Source of the DNA: Lonsdalea populi
GTDB taxonomy: Bacteria; Pseudomonadota; Gammaproteobacteria; Enterobacterales; Enterobacteriaceae
Reading direction: 5' to 3'
DNA: 64,000 nt
Assembly: GCF_015999465.1 (NCBI RefSeq)
Contig: NZ_CP065534.1
Span: 1,302,001 to 1,366,000, forward strand
A model generated the notes under the pieces. That model was not told where the DNA came from. It did no database searches and saw nothing but the letters and a program-made list of their open reading frames with translations. Each line of letters opens with the position of its first letter. The stretch's first letter is position 1. The position numbers were made by a program, and so were the translations under genes. Below are positions 18,321 to 27,194 of the stretch, in pieces.

Positions 18321-19781
18321 TCAGCGGAACGGCGGCTCGTTGAAGGTACGCAGCTTGCGGGAGTGTAGCTGATCGACTTCCGATCGCAGCAGATCGACCG
18401 CGCAGATGCCGATCTGCAGATGCTCGGAAATTGCGCCTTCATAAAAGCGGTTGGCCTGTCCGGGCAGTTTGATCTCGCCGTGCAGCGGTTTGTCGGACAC
18501 GCAAAGCAAGGTGCCGTAAGGCACGCGGAAACGGTAACCCTGTGCGGCGATCGTCGCGCTTTCCATGTCCACCGCGACGGCGCGGCTTAGGTTGAAGCGC
18601 CGGGCCGAGACGGAATAGCGCAGCTCCCAGTTACGGTCATCCGTCGTGACGACCGTACCGGTACGCAGGCGTTGTTTCACCTTCTCGCCGGGCATGCCGC
18701 TGACGATCTTGGTGGCGTCGTAAAGCGCCCGTTGCACTTCGGCGATGCTGGGGATCGGAATGTCCGACGGCAGAACGGAGTCGAGCACATGGTCGTCGCG
18801 CAGATAGGCGTGAGCCAGCACGTAATCACCGATGGACTGGCTTTCTCGCAGACCGCCGCAGTGGCCGATCATCAGCCATGCGTGTGGACGCAGAACGGCC
18901 AGATGGTCGCAGATGGTTTTCGCGTTGGACGGACCGACGCCGATATTCACCAGCGTAATCCCGCGACCTTGGCGAGAAAGCAGGTGGTAGGCGGGCATCT
19001 GGTGATTTTTCCAGGCCAGATCGGATCCCGCCTGCTCGGGATTGCGCGTTTCCGCCGTGGTGTAGCTGCCGCCGGCGCAGGACAGCGCGTAATAAGGGCT
19101 GTTTTCATCCGCGATTTGTTCGCAGGACCAGCGCACAAACTCATCCACATAGCGGGTGTAGTTGGTGAACAAGATGAAAGGCTGGAAGTGCTCGACCGGC
19201 GTGCCGGTGTAATGTCTAAGGCGGGCCAGTGAAAAGTCGGTCCTTAGCGCATCAAAGTGGGAGAGCGGAAAATTTTCTTTGGATTGATGAAACAGGCCGT
19301 CTGCTGTTTCATCGCCGATTTGCGCCAGTTCGGTCGTGGGGAAATACTGCGCCAGCCCGGCGCTCATCGAGCGGTTCAGCCCCAGATTCGCGCCATCGAT
19401 AACGTAAGGATAGGGAATTTCCTGCTGCGAAGGCACGACTTCGATCGTCGCGGCGTATTCTTTTTCCAGAATCTCCAGCTGTTCGGACAGATAGCCGCGA
19501 AACAGGGCGGGGCGGGTGAGGGTGGTGCTGTAGCAGCCGCCGTGCGTCAGCCGACCATAGGCACGGGTTTTGTTCTCAGAGGGAGAGCGTCCATCCCAGC
19601 TGACGCGCAGCTCAGGATAAACAAAAAGACCTTTGGCGTGAGCCGAGGCGTCCGGCAGCGTGCCTTCGTCGATAAAAGCGCTAATCGCCGTGCGCAGCGA
19701 GGCGACCGCGTCGTCGTATAGGGTTTCCAGTTTGTCGAGCGCTTCGCTGGCCGTGAGGCCGGCAGCGGATGCTTTACTCAT
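18321..19781 (-). CDS. amn: AMP nucleosidase
   Basis: Cytoplasmic enzyme that hydrolyses AMP to adenine and ribose 5-phosphate, helping control adenylate pools. The protein has 486 residues, close to the 484 of E. coli Amn. It carries an N-terminal regulatory AMN domain (to about residue 180) and a C-terminal nucleoside-phosphorylase-fold catalytic domain with NIGVGPSNAKT, MIGHCGGLR and AVDMESATIA. The frame runs upstream to 19853, but MSKASAAG at 19781 is preceded by GGAGAAAAG, which decides the start. It is a single-gene unit with its own terminator. Confidence 0.95.
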   Translation of the reverse strand: MSKASAAGLTASEALDKLETLYDDAVASLRTAISAFIDEGTLPDASAHAKGLFVYPELRVSWDGRSPSENKTRAYGRLTHGGCYSTTLTRPALFRGYLSEQLEILEKEYAATIEVVPSQQEIPYPYVIDGANLGLNRSMSAGLAQYFPTTELAQIGDETADGLFHQSKENFPLSHFDALRTDFSLARLRHYTGTPVEHFQPFILFTNYTRYVDEFVRWSCEQIADENSPYYALSCAGGSYTTAETRNPEQAGSDLAWKNHQMPAYHLLSRQGRGITLVNIGVGPSNAKTICDHLAVLRPHAWLMIGHCGGLRESQSIGDYVLAHAYLRDDHVLDSVLPSDIPIPSIAEVQRALYDATKIVSGMPGEKVKQRLRTGTVVTTDDRNWELRYSVSARRFNLSRAVAVDMESATIAAQGYRFRVPYGTLLCVSDKPLHGEIKLPGQANRFYEGAISEHLQIGICAVDLLRSEVDQLHSRKLRTFNEPPFR

Positions 19782-20068
19782 CTTTTCTCCTTGGTTTGCC
19801 GGGCGCAACGGCGTCCGGCGAAATGTGGCGTGGTTATCGCAACGGCAGGTCACGCGGCGCTATGTCATAAACTATGCTAATCCTGATGTAATGAGTCTAT
19901 ACGAGGATCGTCGTCTTTTGTATGCGCACCCGACTCGGGCCTTGCTTCAGGACGCCGGTATGGCGGAATGATGCGCCGTCAGTTTGAGCGGGTACACAAC
20001 AACGATGCGATTTAGTAGGATGTGGCCGCATGAACGCCTTCAGGCGGTTCATGCTTTCAGGAAAACGT

Positions 20069-21637
20069 ATGCTGTATAAATCTTTTGTTTCATTCGCTCT
20101 TCGCGGACTGCGTCGTCTCTCAGGAAAAAACAACCCTTCTGCACCGGGAAAAACCATGATTGGTTTCCTGGTGGTGAGTTTCGTCGTATTAGCCACGACC
20201 AACGGGTGGAACTTCTGGCAGTCCTATCATCGGCAGGTGTTGGACGTCGAGCAGGATGTCGTCAATCTTTCGGTCATTTTGTCGCGTCAGGCGGAAGACA
20301 CCTTTCTGCCGATAGAGCTGGCCATCATCGACACTATGCGTGAGATCCACGGTGATATTAATTCGTTGAATTCTGAGAAGATTACCGCCGTGCTCGAGTC
20401 TCACCGTGTTCTGCTCCCGCAGATTATCGGACTTTATCTGTTCGACGATAAAGGCAACCTGATTGCCTCGACCGGGCAGCTTTCCCGCTTTGTTTACAAT
20501 GCGTCCAAGCGCAGCTACTTCATCTGGAATAAAAACAATGCCAGCGAGGATCTGTTCATCGGTCAGCCGCGCATCAGCGTGATCTCGGGAAAATCCGTTA
20601 TTCCGGTATCGAAGCGAATCAGCGGCAAAAACGGCGAGTTCAAAGGCGTGTTTCTGGCGTCCGTCGATCCCACTTATTTTGGTCGTTTTTACAGCTATTT
20701 CAGCCTGAATTACGACTCTATTCTCTCTTTACTGCATGTTGACGGTTCCCCGTTGTACGTTTATCCGGACGCACAAAAAACGTTGATAGAGAAGTACTCA
20801 ACGGGAGCATTGGCGGAGAAAGCGCTGAAAAGCAACTCCGTCGGCGTGGGCACCTGGCATACCCCGTTCGATGGCCAGACGCGTATTGTGGGTTACGTTA
20901 AACTCAAAAGGTATCCGCTGATCGCGGCAGCCAGCATGAATAAAAACGAGCTGCAACGGCGCTGGATGGCGGACAATATCGTCGCGACGGCCGTCAACTT
21001 TTTAGTCCTGGTCTCTCTGGTGTTACTGGGGACTTATGTCCTTAAACAAATCCGCATTACGGTGCGTAATAAAGAGATGCTTTCTATGATGCATCGGGAG
21101 GTCGAAGACCAGAATCAGGTGCTACAGGAGCTGGCGCTGATCGATCCGCTGACCCAACTGGCAAACCGTCGACGGTTCGATCTCTATCTGGAGCAGTGTC
21201 TGACTGCGGCGAGAGCCGAGGGCGGCGACGTGGCGCTTGTCATGATCGATGTCGACTTTTTCAAACGCTTCAACGATACCTATGGTCACATTGAAGGCGA
21301 TCGCTGTCTGGCCGAAATCGGTCTCATTCTTCGTTCGCTCTCACTGCCGTCCGGTGCACAGTCTGCGAGATACGGCGGAGAAGAGTTTTCTATTATTTTG
21401 CCAGGGCTTTCCGGCCGGCAGGCGGAGCTTGTGGGCAATGAGATGGTTGAAGCGATGAGAACGCGGGCTATCGAGCATCAGGGCTCTCAGCTGCCGCAGA
21501 AAATTGTTACGGTCAGTGTCGGTGTCTATTCCTACTCGTCTAAACATCCTGTGGATGCGCAACGTTTAAAAGAGGGCGCGGATCAGGCCTTGTACCTGGC
21601 AAAGAAAAAAGGGCGCAATCAATGCATTCGACTCTAA
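20069..21637 (+). CDS. Membrane diguanylate cyclase with periplasmic Cache-type sensor
   Basis: Makes cyclic di-GMP from two GTP. One membrane helix (MIGFLVVSFVVLA) precedes a periplasmic region of about 250 residues resembling a dCache sensor. A second helix (VNFLVLVSLVLLGTYVL), a short coiled linker (about residues 340-365) and a GGDEF domain follow. The active-site motif is GGEEF (about residues 436-440), one of the two functional variants, and DVDFFKRFND supplies a metal-binding Asp. The start at 20069 is favoured by AGGAAAACGT before it; ATGs at 20030 and 20051 are alternatives. The neighbouring chemoreceptor and the EAL protein 37 kb away suggest motility control. Confidence 0.87.
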   Translation: MLYKSFVSFALRGLRRLSGKNNPSAPGKTMIGFLVVSFVVLATTNGWNFWQSYHRQVLDVEQDVVNLSVILSRQAEDTFLPIELAIIDTMREIHGDINSLNSEKITAVLESHRVLLPQIIGLYLFDDKGNLIASTGQLSRFVYNASKRSYFIWNKNNASEDLFIGQPRISVISGKSVIPVSKRISGKNGEFKGVFLASVDPTYFGRFYSYFSLNYDSILSLLHVDGSPLYVYPDAQKTLIEKYSTGALAEKALKSNSVGVGTWHTPFDGQTRIVGYVKLKRYPLIAAASMNKNELQRRWMADNIVATAVNFLVLVSLVLLGTYVLKQIRITVRNKEMLSMMHREVEDQNQVLQELALIDPLTQLANRRRFDLYLEQCLTAARAEGGDVALVMIDVDFFKRFNDTYGHIEGDRCLAEIGLILRSLSLPSGAQSARYGGEEFSIILPGLSGRQAELVGNEMVEAMRTRAIEHQGSQLPQKIVTVSVGVYSYSSKHPVDAQRLKEGADQALYLAKKKGRNQCIRL

Positions 21638-21986
21638 TAATATTCAGTGCATGGAACCGATCTCGTGTGAAATATAAACGATACAATCGCTAATACGGAA
21701 TAAAGCATTATTTGGTGAGTAATAATTTGGAGGCTTTCTATCTCGCGCGGAAAATATTTTGTCGCATTTTTTCATTGTGTTTTTTTTATTTTCCTCACTC
21801 CACGGTGTATTCAGCCGTTTTTAAATTTTATGGTTTATTGTCCTGTTTTTGTCCTTATTGCTAGAGGTAAAATTCATTATTTGATGTTTTGATGTGATAA
21901 ATGTTTTTGTTTTAAGAGGTTGTTAAAGATCTAAACAACCTAGTCGATAGGGCTAAGAATATTGATAGTAACCAGGGATTTTAAAA
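21638..21986. other. AT-rich intergenic region before the chemoreceptor
   Basis: About 350 AT-rich bases with no reading frame I can support and no clear terminator for the diguanylate cyclase. The right end holds the FliA-type promoter listed separately. Confidence 0.5.
21924..21950 (+). promoter_or_regulatory. FliA (sigma-28) promoter for the chemoreceptor
   Basis: TAAAGATC, then exactly 11 bases, then GTCGATAG. Against the sigma-28 consensus TAAAGTTT-N11-GCCGATAA the -35 has six matches and the -10 has six, with ideal spacing. It is 36 bases before the chemoreceptor ATG. Confidence 0.75.
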
Positions 21987-23580
21987 ATGTACGAACGAAT
22001 TAAGATTCGAAGTGGGCTATATGCCGTCATCGCCATATTCTTTATATTATTATCCGCGCTATGTGGTTTTAGTCTTTTTTCCTCTGTCCAGAGCAATAGT
22101 TCTATTCAGAAAGTGGATACTATTCAGGGCGATCAGGTCATTCCGCTCTCTTCTACCTACACGGATTTACTGAGCGCCCGGCTCCTGTCGATGAATATTG
22201 CCTCATCCATCGAGAGAAAAGAGCAGACCGATATCATTTCCCCCTATTTGAAAAAACTCGGTATGTATGTCGACAAAGCCAAGTCGACGATGGCAGACCT
22301 GCGTAAAACGCCGGCGCTGACACCCGAGGGGCGTAAACTGCGTGCGGAACTGGACGCGGCATTCGATGACTACATATCTAACGCTATCGAACCGATGGTG
22401 GTTGCACTCAATCAAGGCAACGTTAGCCAGTTTTATGGCGAAATCGAACCGTTAGCTGCGGCGAAAGGTGAAGTCTTCCGGCAGGAGCTGATGAGCTTCA
22501 TCGACTTTGCACAAACTGTCGGCAACAGTGAAATCTCGCGAGCGGCAAGCTTCTACAAAACCACTTTGTCTATTCTTATCGCCGCGTTTGTGGTGGTTCT
22601 GCTGCTGAGTATCTGCTCGATCCAGTTTATTCGTACCGTGGTGCTGTCGCCGGTTGAACGCGTTCGACACTATTTCGGCATGATGGAGGGCGGTTCTCTG
22701 ACGCTGGACATCCCACCGCAGCACAATACCGAAATGGGCAACCTGCTCCAGTCGTTGAAAGACATGCAGGAGGCCTTCCGTAGAATCGTTGCTGATGTGC
22801 GCGACTCTTCGGCGGCCGTGGCCTCCGGCGCACAGCAGATTTCCGCGGCTAATCGCGACTTCTCTTCCCGCACGGAAGAGCAGGCGGCATCGGTTGAAGA
22901 GACCGCCGCGAGCATGGAACAACTGACGTCGTCAGTCCACGAAAACTCGGCGAATACTCAGCGCGCAATGGCGTTGACCGCAACGGTCGCTGAACTGGCG
23001 GAAAAGAATGCCAGCAACTTCGGCAAGCTCATCGCTCGCATCGACGGTATCGCCACCAGTTCGAACAAAATTAACGACATTATCTCTATCATGGACGGCA
23101 TCTCGTTCCAGACCAATATTCTGGCGCTGAACGCCGCCGTGGAGGCTGCGCGTGCAGGTGAAGCAGGTAAAGGCTTCGCCGTGGTGGCCGCTGAGGTGCG
23201 TAATTTGGCGCAGCGCCGGTTCGGCTCGTGAAATCAAAACGTTGATTGAAGAGACGTCTAACGAAGTCTCGCAGGGCTCCAAAGTGGCGTCAGATTCGTC
23301 CGCAGATATGAATCTGCTGGTTGGCGAGATCAAAAAGGTTAACGAGTTCATGCAGGAAATATCCCTGGCCTCTTCCGAGCAGGCGAAAGGCATCGAACAG
23401 GTTAACGTGGCCATTACCCAACTGGAGCAGGTGGCGCAGCAAAACGCGGCGTTGGTTGAAGAGTCTGCCTCCGCCAGTGCGTCCCTCAACGACCAGGCGG
23501 TCAATCTGGACGAAACGATGGCGTTCTTTAAGCTGGATCGTCACGCGGCCGCATTGGGACATCACCCGTTGGATCGTTAA
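21987..23580 (+). pseudogene. Methyl-accepting chemotaxis protein, frameshifted at the signalling tip
   Basis: The first frame (to 23231) gives two membrane helices (about residues 10-32 and 190-212), a periplasmic four-helix sensor, HAMP and the first half of the signalling domain up to EVRNLAQR, then a premature stop. The second frame resumes with [10 protein letters not shown] and runs to 23580. Joining them gives a complete receptor of about 531 residues. The break is at about 23211-23218, where CAGCGCC stands in place of the expected CAGCGCAGCGCC, meaning one 5-base CAGCG unit is missing. The tip that contacts CheA/CheW is destroyed, so the product is nonfunctional unless the frame is restored. 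No C-terminal NWETF-type pentapeptide is present. A sequencing error cannot be excluded. Confidence 0.85.
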
Positions 23581-23640
23581 GTTCCGCGCCGCACGCCCCG
23601 CGTTGACAGACATGGGGTGTTAATCGCCAGCGTTATCACC

Positions 23641-23676
23641 AAGCCCGCCGCACTTATCGACGGGCTTCGTTGTTTT
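23641..23676 (+). terminator. Terminator after the chemoreceptor
   Basis: AAGCCCG (23641-23647) pairs with CGGGCTT (23661-23667) over a 13-base loop and is followed by CGTTGTTTT. It lies between the convergent chemoreceptor and EamA genes. Confidence 0.65.
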
Positions 23677-23710
23677 CAGCGTCAACGAAAAGTGTGCGCG
23701 ATAGGCCTGT

Positions 23711-24631
23711 TCAGGCGGCGGGGACGTTAAGGCGAGGGGGAGGGCGAACGGTAGTGAACGTCACGCCCAGCAAGACGAGCGTGATCGCCGCCAGATGATA
23801 GAGGGCCAGTTGTTCCTGAAGGAATAACGAGGACAGCAGAAACGCGTACACCGGCACCAGATACATGGATGTGCTGGCTCGCGCCGCGCCAAGTAGGCTC
23901 ACAATGCGTGAGTAGACGCTGTAGGCGGCGATACCGGCAACCAGCGCCAGAAACAGAATGGCGTACAGCAGATGCGCTGAGAACACCGGCGCGGCATGAG
24001 TCATGCGCCATTCCAGCGGCAGAAATGGCAGCAGCATGGCGGCGCTGCCGATAGCGATAATCCACAGCAGCACAAAAGCCGATACGGCAATCGGGCGCTG
24101 ACGCAGCAGCGCGGTGTATCCGGCCCAGGCTGTCGCTGCGATAAAAGCGATGACATCGCCCCGATTGAATTTTAGCTGTAACAGATAAGCGACATTCCCC
24201 TCGAAAACCACCACGCAAATACCAAGGAAGGCGATGCTCGCGCCGATGAAGAAGTTGGCGTACAGCGGGATGCGCCACACAACACGCTCAATGACTGAAA
24301 CCATGATCGGAGAGAGTGAAAACAGCAGCGCGATATGGCCTGCGCTGGTGTGATGAGCCGCGGCATATTGCGGCGCGACGCTGAGCACGCCGCCCAACAG
24401 AACGAGCAACGCGATATCTTTTCCTCGTCGGCGGAGCGTCGGCGCAGCCCGGCGCAAAGGCGACAGAATAAAAGGGAAAATGGCCACAGCGGCGATGAGC
24501 CATCTTGCAAAAGCCAGCGTGAGCGGCGGGATTTCAGGGCTGATCCAGCGTGCGACCACCATGTTGCCGGAGAATAACAGCGGAGCCAGCAGGAAAAGTC
24601 CCGGAACAATCAACATTGATATTTTATTCAT
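23711..24631 (-). CDS. EamA/DMT-family inner-membrane exporter
   Basis: A drug/metabolite transporter of 306 residues with ten predicted membrane helices in two EamA repeats (about residues 5-140 and 150-290). The start at 24631 is preceded by GGAAAGGTA; an ATG 12 bases upstream is a weaker alternative. Members of this family (RhaT, YdcZ, YddG, RarD types) export amino acids or other small metabolites, and substrates cannot be read from sequence. It is divergent from an Lrp/AsnC-type regulator gene, which makes an amino-acid exporter controlled by that regulator the best guess. Confidence 0.83.
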   Translation of the reverse strand: MNKISMLIVPGLFLLAPLLFSGNMVVARWISPEIPPLTLAFARWLIAAVAIFPFILSPLRRAAPTLRRRGKDIALLVLLGGVLSVAPQYAAAHHTSAGHIALLFSLSPIMVSVIERVVWRIPLYANFFIGASIAFLGICVVVFEGNVAYLLQLKFNRGDVIAFIAATAWAGYTALLRQRPIAVSAFVLLWIIAIGSAAMLLPFLPLEWRMTHAAPVFSAHLLYAILFLALVAGIAAYSVYSRIVSLLGAARASTSMYLVPVYAFLLSSLFLQEQLALYHLAAITLVLLGVTFTTVRPPPRLNVPAA

Positions 24632-24868
24632 TACCTTTCCCACCTATCACCTGCGAACATCAATCCAGAAAACGGGGCGCGATATTCCGCCGTGACGTTA
24701 AATCCACGCCTGAAGAGAGCCGGCCAGCGGACAAGCCCGCTGCTTTTTTCAGTATAAGGAGGGTTACCGCTAATAATTTCCTGCATTTCCTTTATTTATG
24801 CGTTAATTCGGTAGATATTTATGGTAATAATTAAAAATTAAGCATGCCTATGCTGTAGTAGGGAATCG

Positions 24869-25366
24869 ATGGCAAATAAAGACAAAACGCTGGACATAAT
24901 CGATAAGCGAATCTTATCGGCATTGCGACGTAATGGCCGCCTGACGGTGGCGGAATTGGCCGAAGAAGTCGGGCTTTCTTCGTCGCCCTGCTGGACGCGT
25001 CTCAAACGTCTGGAGTCGACCAAGGCGATTGAGGGATACGTGGCCGTCATCAATGCCAAGGCAGTAGGAGCATCGGAGGTCTTTTTTATTGAGATCACGC
25101 TGGATCATCACGATGATCGCATGCTGGAACAGTTCGGCCAGGCGCTGATGGATTTGCCCGAAGTGCTGGAGGCGCATTTGGTGACGGGAGATTATGACTA
25201 TTTAGTGAAGATTGTGGTGGCCGACGCCGAGCACTACGAGCGGTTTCTGCGCCAGAAGCTGTACCGCGTCAAAGGGATCCGACACACTCGTTCGACGTTT
25301 GCGCTACGCACGCTGAAACGAGAGATCTCCGTCGATCCTTTGTTATTACCCACGGCTACGTCGTAG
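24869..25366 (+). CDS. Lrp/AsnC-family transcriptional regulator
   Basis: A protein of 165 residues. The N-terminal winged helix-turn-helix (about residues 8-60) contains DIIDKRILSALRRNGR and ELAEEVGLSSSPCWTRLKRLE, standard for the family. The C-terminal RAM domain (about 70-150) contains GDYDYLVKIVVAD. Such proteins sense amino acids and often control a divergently transcribed transporter; the EamA gene lies in that position 237 bases away. The chosen ATG starts the typical basic N terminus. It ends just before the convergent budC-like gene. Confidence 0.9.
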   Translation: MANKDKTLDIIDKRILSALRRNGRLTVAELAEEVGLSSSPCWTRLKRLESTKAIEGYVAVINAKAVGASEVFFIEITLDHHDDRMLEQFGQALMDLPEVLEAHLVTGDYDYLVKIVVADAEHYERFLRQKLYRVKGIRHTRSTFALRTLKREISVDPLLLPTATS

Positions 25367-25376
25367 TCGGTACGAC

Positions 25377-25403
25377 AAAAAAAGGGCGGCCTCATGGCCG
25401 CCC
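25377..25403 (-). terminator. Intrinsic terminator after the budC-like gene
   Basis: On the minus strand, GGGCGGCC, loop ATGA and GGCCGCCC (25403-25384) are followed by seven T (25383-25377). Confidence 0.88.
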
Positions 25404-25425
25404 GTCCCGGAGTGAGGCGAGAGAA

Positions 25426-26205
25426 TCAGTTGAACAGTAATCCGCCGTCGATCAGCGGCGCTTGCCCGGTCATATAGTCGGAGTCGGGGCTGGCGAGGAA
25501 GGAAACAAACGCCGCCACATCCTCGGGCGTTTCCGCCCGGCCAAGCGCGATGCCCTCGACATATTTTTTGTAGGTCGCGCCAATTGCTGCGCCGGTCTCT
25601 TCCGCCATGCGCTTGTCGATTTCGACCCACATGTCCGTGCCCACGACGCCGGGGCAGTAGGCGTTGACGGTGATACCAAAGCTGGCCAGCTCTTTGGCGG
25701 CCGCCTGCGTCAGCGCACGCACGCTGAATTTGGTCGCAGAATAGACGCCAAGCAGGGCAAACCCTTCGTGACCGGCGATAGAAGAGGCATTGATAATTTT
25801 ACCTTTCTGCTTAAGCGCTTTGAATTTCGTCGCTGCCGCCTGAATTCCCCACAGCGTACCTTGCACGTTAATCTGGAAAATCTTCTCTACATCTTCTTTG
25901 GTGACACTGAGCAGATTTTTGGTCTGACTGATGCCGGCGTTATTGACGATGATATAGAAGCCGTTCAGCTCTTTCTCTGCAAAATCAACGGCGGCAAAGA
26001 CTTCCTCGCGCACGCTGATATCGGCCTTAAAAGTGACGGCATTACGGCCCAATGCGCGGATCTCTTCCGCGACGGAGGTGATTTTGTCGTCCTTGATATC
26101 GACCAGTGCGATATCCGCACCGTCTTTGGCCAGACGCAGCGCGATCCCTCGACCAATACCTTGTCCGGCGCCGGTCACCAGCGCGACTTTTCCTGATAAA
26201 GACAT
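25426..26205 (-). CDS. budC: Acetoin reductase / meso-2,3-butanediol dehydrogenase (SDR)
   Basis: A classical short-chain dehydrogenase of 259 residues. It has the cofactor motif [12 protein letters not shown], a catalytic Ser in [14 protein letters not shown] (Tyr and Lys), and PGVVGTDMW after it. The C terminus [15 protein letters not shown] is almost diagnostic of the BudC group, which reduces acetoin to 2,3-butanediol with NADH. The ATG at 26205 follows GAAGGAG six bases upstream; an in-frame TTG six bases earlier is rejected. It stands alone without budAB nearby, so it may act on diffusible acetoin/diacetyl. The 380 bases upstream (26206-26585) are partly AT-rich and hold only its promoter region. 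Confidence 0.85.
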   Translation of the reverse strand: MSLSGKVALVTGAGQGIGRGIALRLAKDGADIALVDIKDDKITSVAEEIRALGRNAVTFKADISVREEVFAAVDFAEKELNGFYIIVNNAGISQTKNLLSVTKEDVEKIFQINVQGTLWGIQAAATKFKALKQKGKIINASSIAGHEGFALLGVYSATKFSVRALTQAAAKELASFGITVNAYCPGVVGTDMWVEIDKRMAEETGAAIGATYKKYVEGIALGRAETPEDVAAFVSFLASPDSDYMTGQAPLIDGGLLFN

Positions 26206-26585
26206 AATCAACTCCTTCGGATGAAATAGTTTGGATACTGTAAGTTTAGCCGCATATGATCAACTCCCGTCATTTTTATATTTCATTGTTTTTAAATATA
26301 ATTATCCAATCTTTGATAGGGGGCGATATTAACGTATATCAACGCCTTATGGGGCGTGGCGTCAATCCCGGGATGATGAGGAGGTATCTTCTTATTCGCG
26401 GGTGACGGACCACGGATATCATGGTGATGAGCATCACGGGATGGCCGATGTCTCGGATTATGAAGCGCATGGGTAAGAGCATCCGCGGTCCGCAGGATAG
26501 CCCGTGGGCGGCAAAACGGGTGATGAAAGCGGAACGCTTAGCGCTTGCGTACCGCTTTTGCATTTTTTCATCCGCGCAACACGAT
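26206..26585. other. Intergenic region between budC-like and pqiC genes
   Basis: About 380 bases. The left third is AT-rich and must contain the budC-like promoter (minus strand). The right part has an imperfect stem (AAAGCGG/CCGCTTT around 26530-26560) that might end pqi transcription. No reading frame here is convincing. Confidence 0.4.
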
Positions 26586-27194
26586 TTATTCCGTGCAGGA
26601 CACGTTGAGGTTGGCGTACCAAAGCCGGGCGTTGGTTGAAATCTGCGTCGCAAGGTGGGCGAACACCCGTTGCTCCGCCGCCACCAGATGCGGTATTCCG
26701 CCCTGTGCGTTATCAGTTAACCGACTGGTGCATACCAGACGGGCCGAACGTTCGGCGTCAGGCTGGCTGAGACTCCAGTCGGCTTCGAGCTGGACCGAGT
26801 GACCCGGCCAGGCATCCAACCGGCGAATTTGCACCAGCACGCGTATTACCGGTTTGTCCGCAGGACGCGGCAGACCGGAGATATCCTGCGTATTCAGTTG
26901 GGCAACCAGCTCCGAAGAGAGTGCGGTGCGGATCTCATCGCTCAGCGCACTGAGCCAGCGCTGATTGTTGAGAACTTCCACGCGGCCTTCTCCCTGACGC
27001 ACGACCAACTGCGGCAGGTCGATTTGCGGAGGTATGCCGACCGGCAGCACGACGATCAAAAACGGCGCGGGGGGGATGGAGCGCGTTGGAGCAGCGGCTG
27101 GCACCAGCGTATGGTAATTCATCTGCGGCGATGTGCAGGCGGTCAGCAGCAGTATCATGGCGGCGGCGAGGCAAAAGCGGACGTGTGCGGTCAT
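26586..27194 (-). CDS. pqiC: PqiC-type outer-membrane lipoprotein of the MCE lipid-transport system
   Basis: A lipoprotein of 202 residues with signal peptide and lipobox LTAC, giving an acylated mature N terminus. It belongs to the PqiC/YmbA (ABC-type transport auxiliary lipoprotein) family that anchors the PqiB tunnel to the outer membrane. IPPQIDLPQLVVR near residue 55 and the WSLSQPD segment near 135 are typical. Its ATG overlaps the pqiB stop by four bases, so the pqi genes form one minus-strand operon. Confidence 0.88.
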   Translation of the reverse strand: MTAHVRFCLAAAMILLLTACTSPQMNYHTLVPAAAPTRSIPPAPFLIVVLPVGIPPQIDLPQLVVRQGEGRVEVLNNQRWLSALSDEIRTALSSELVAQLNTQDISGLPRPADKPVIRVLVQIRRLDAWPGHSVQLEADWSLSQPDAERSARLVCTSRLTDNAQGGIPHLVAAEQRVFAHLATQISTNARLWYANLNVSCTE

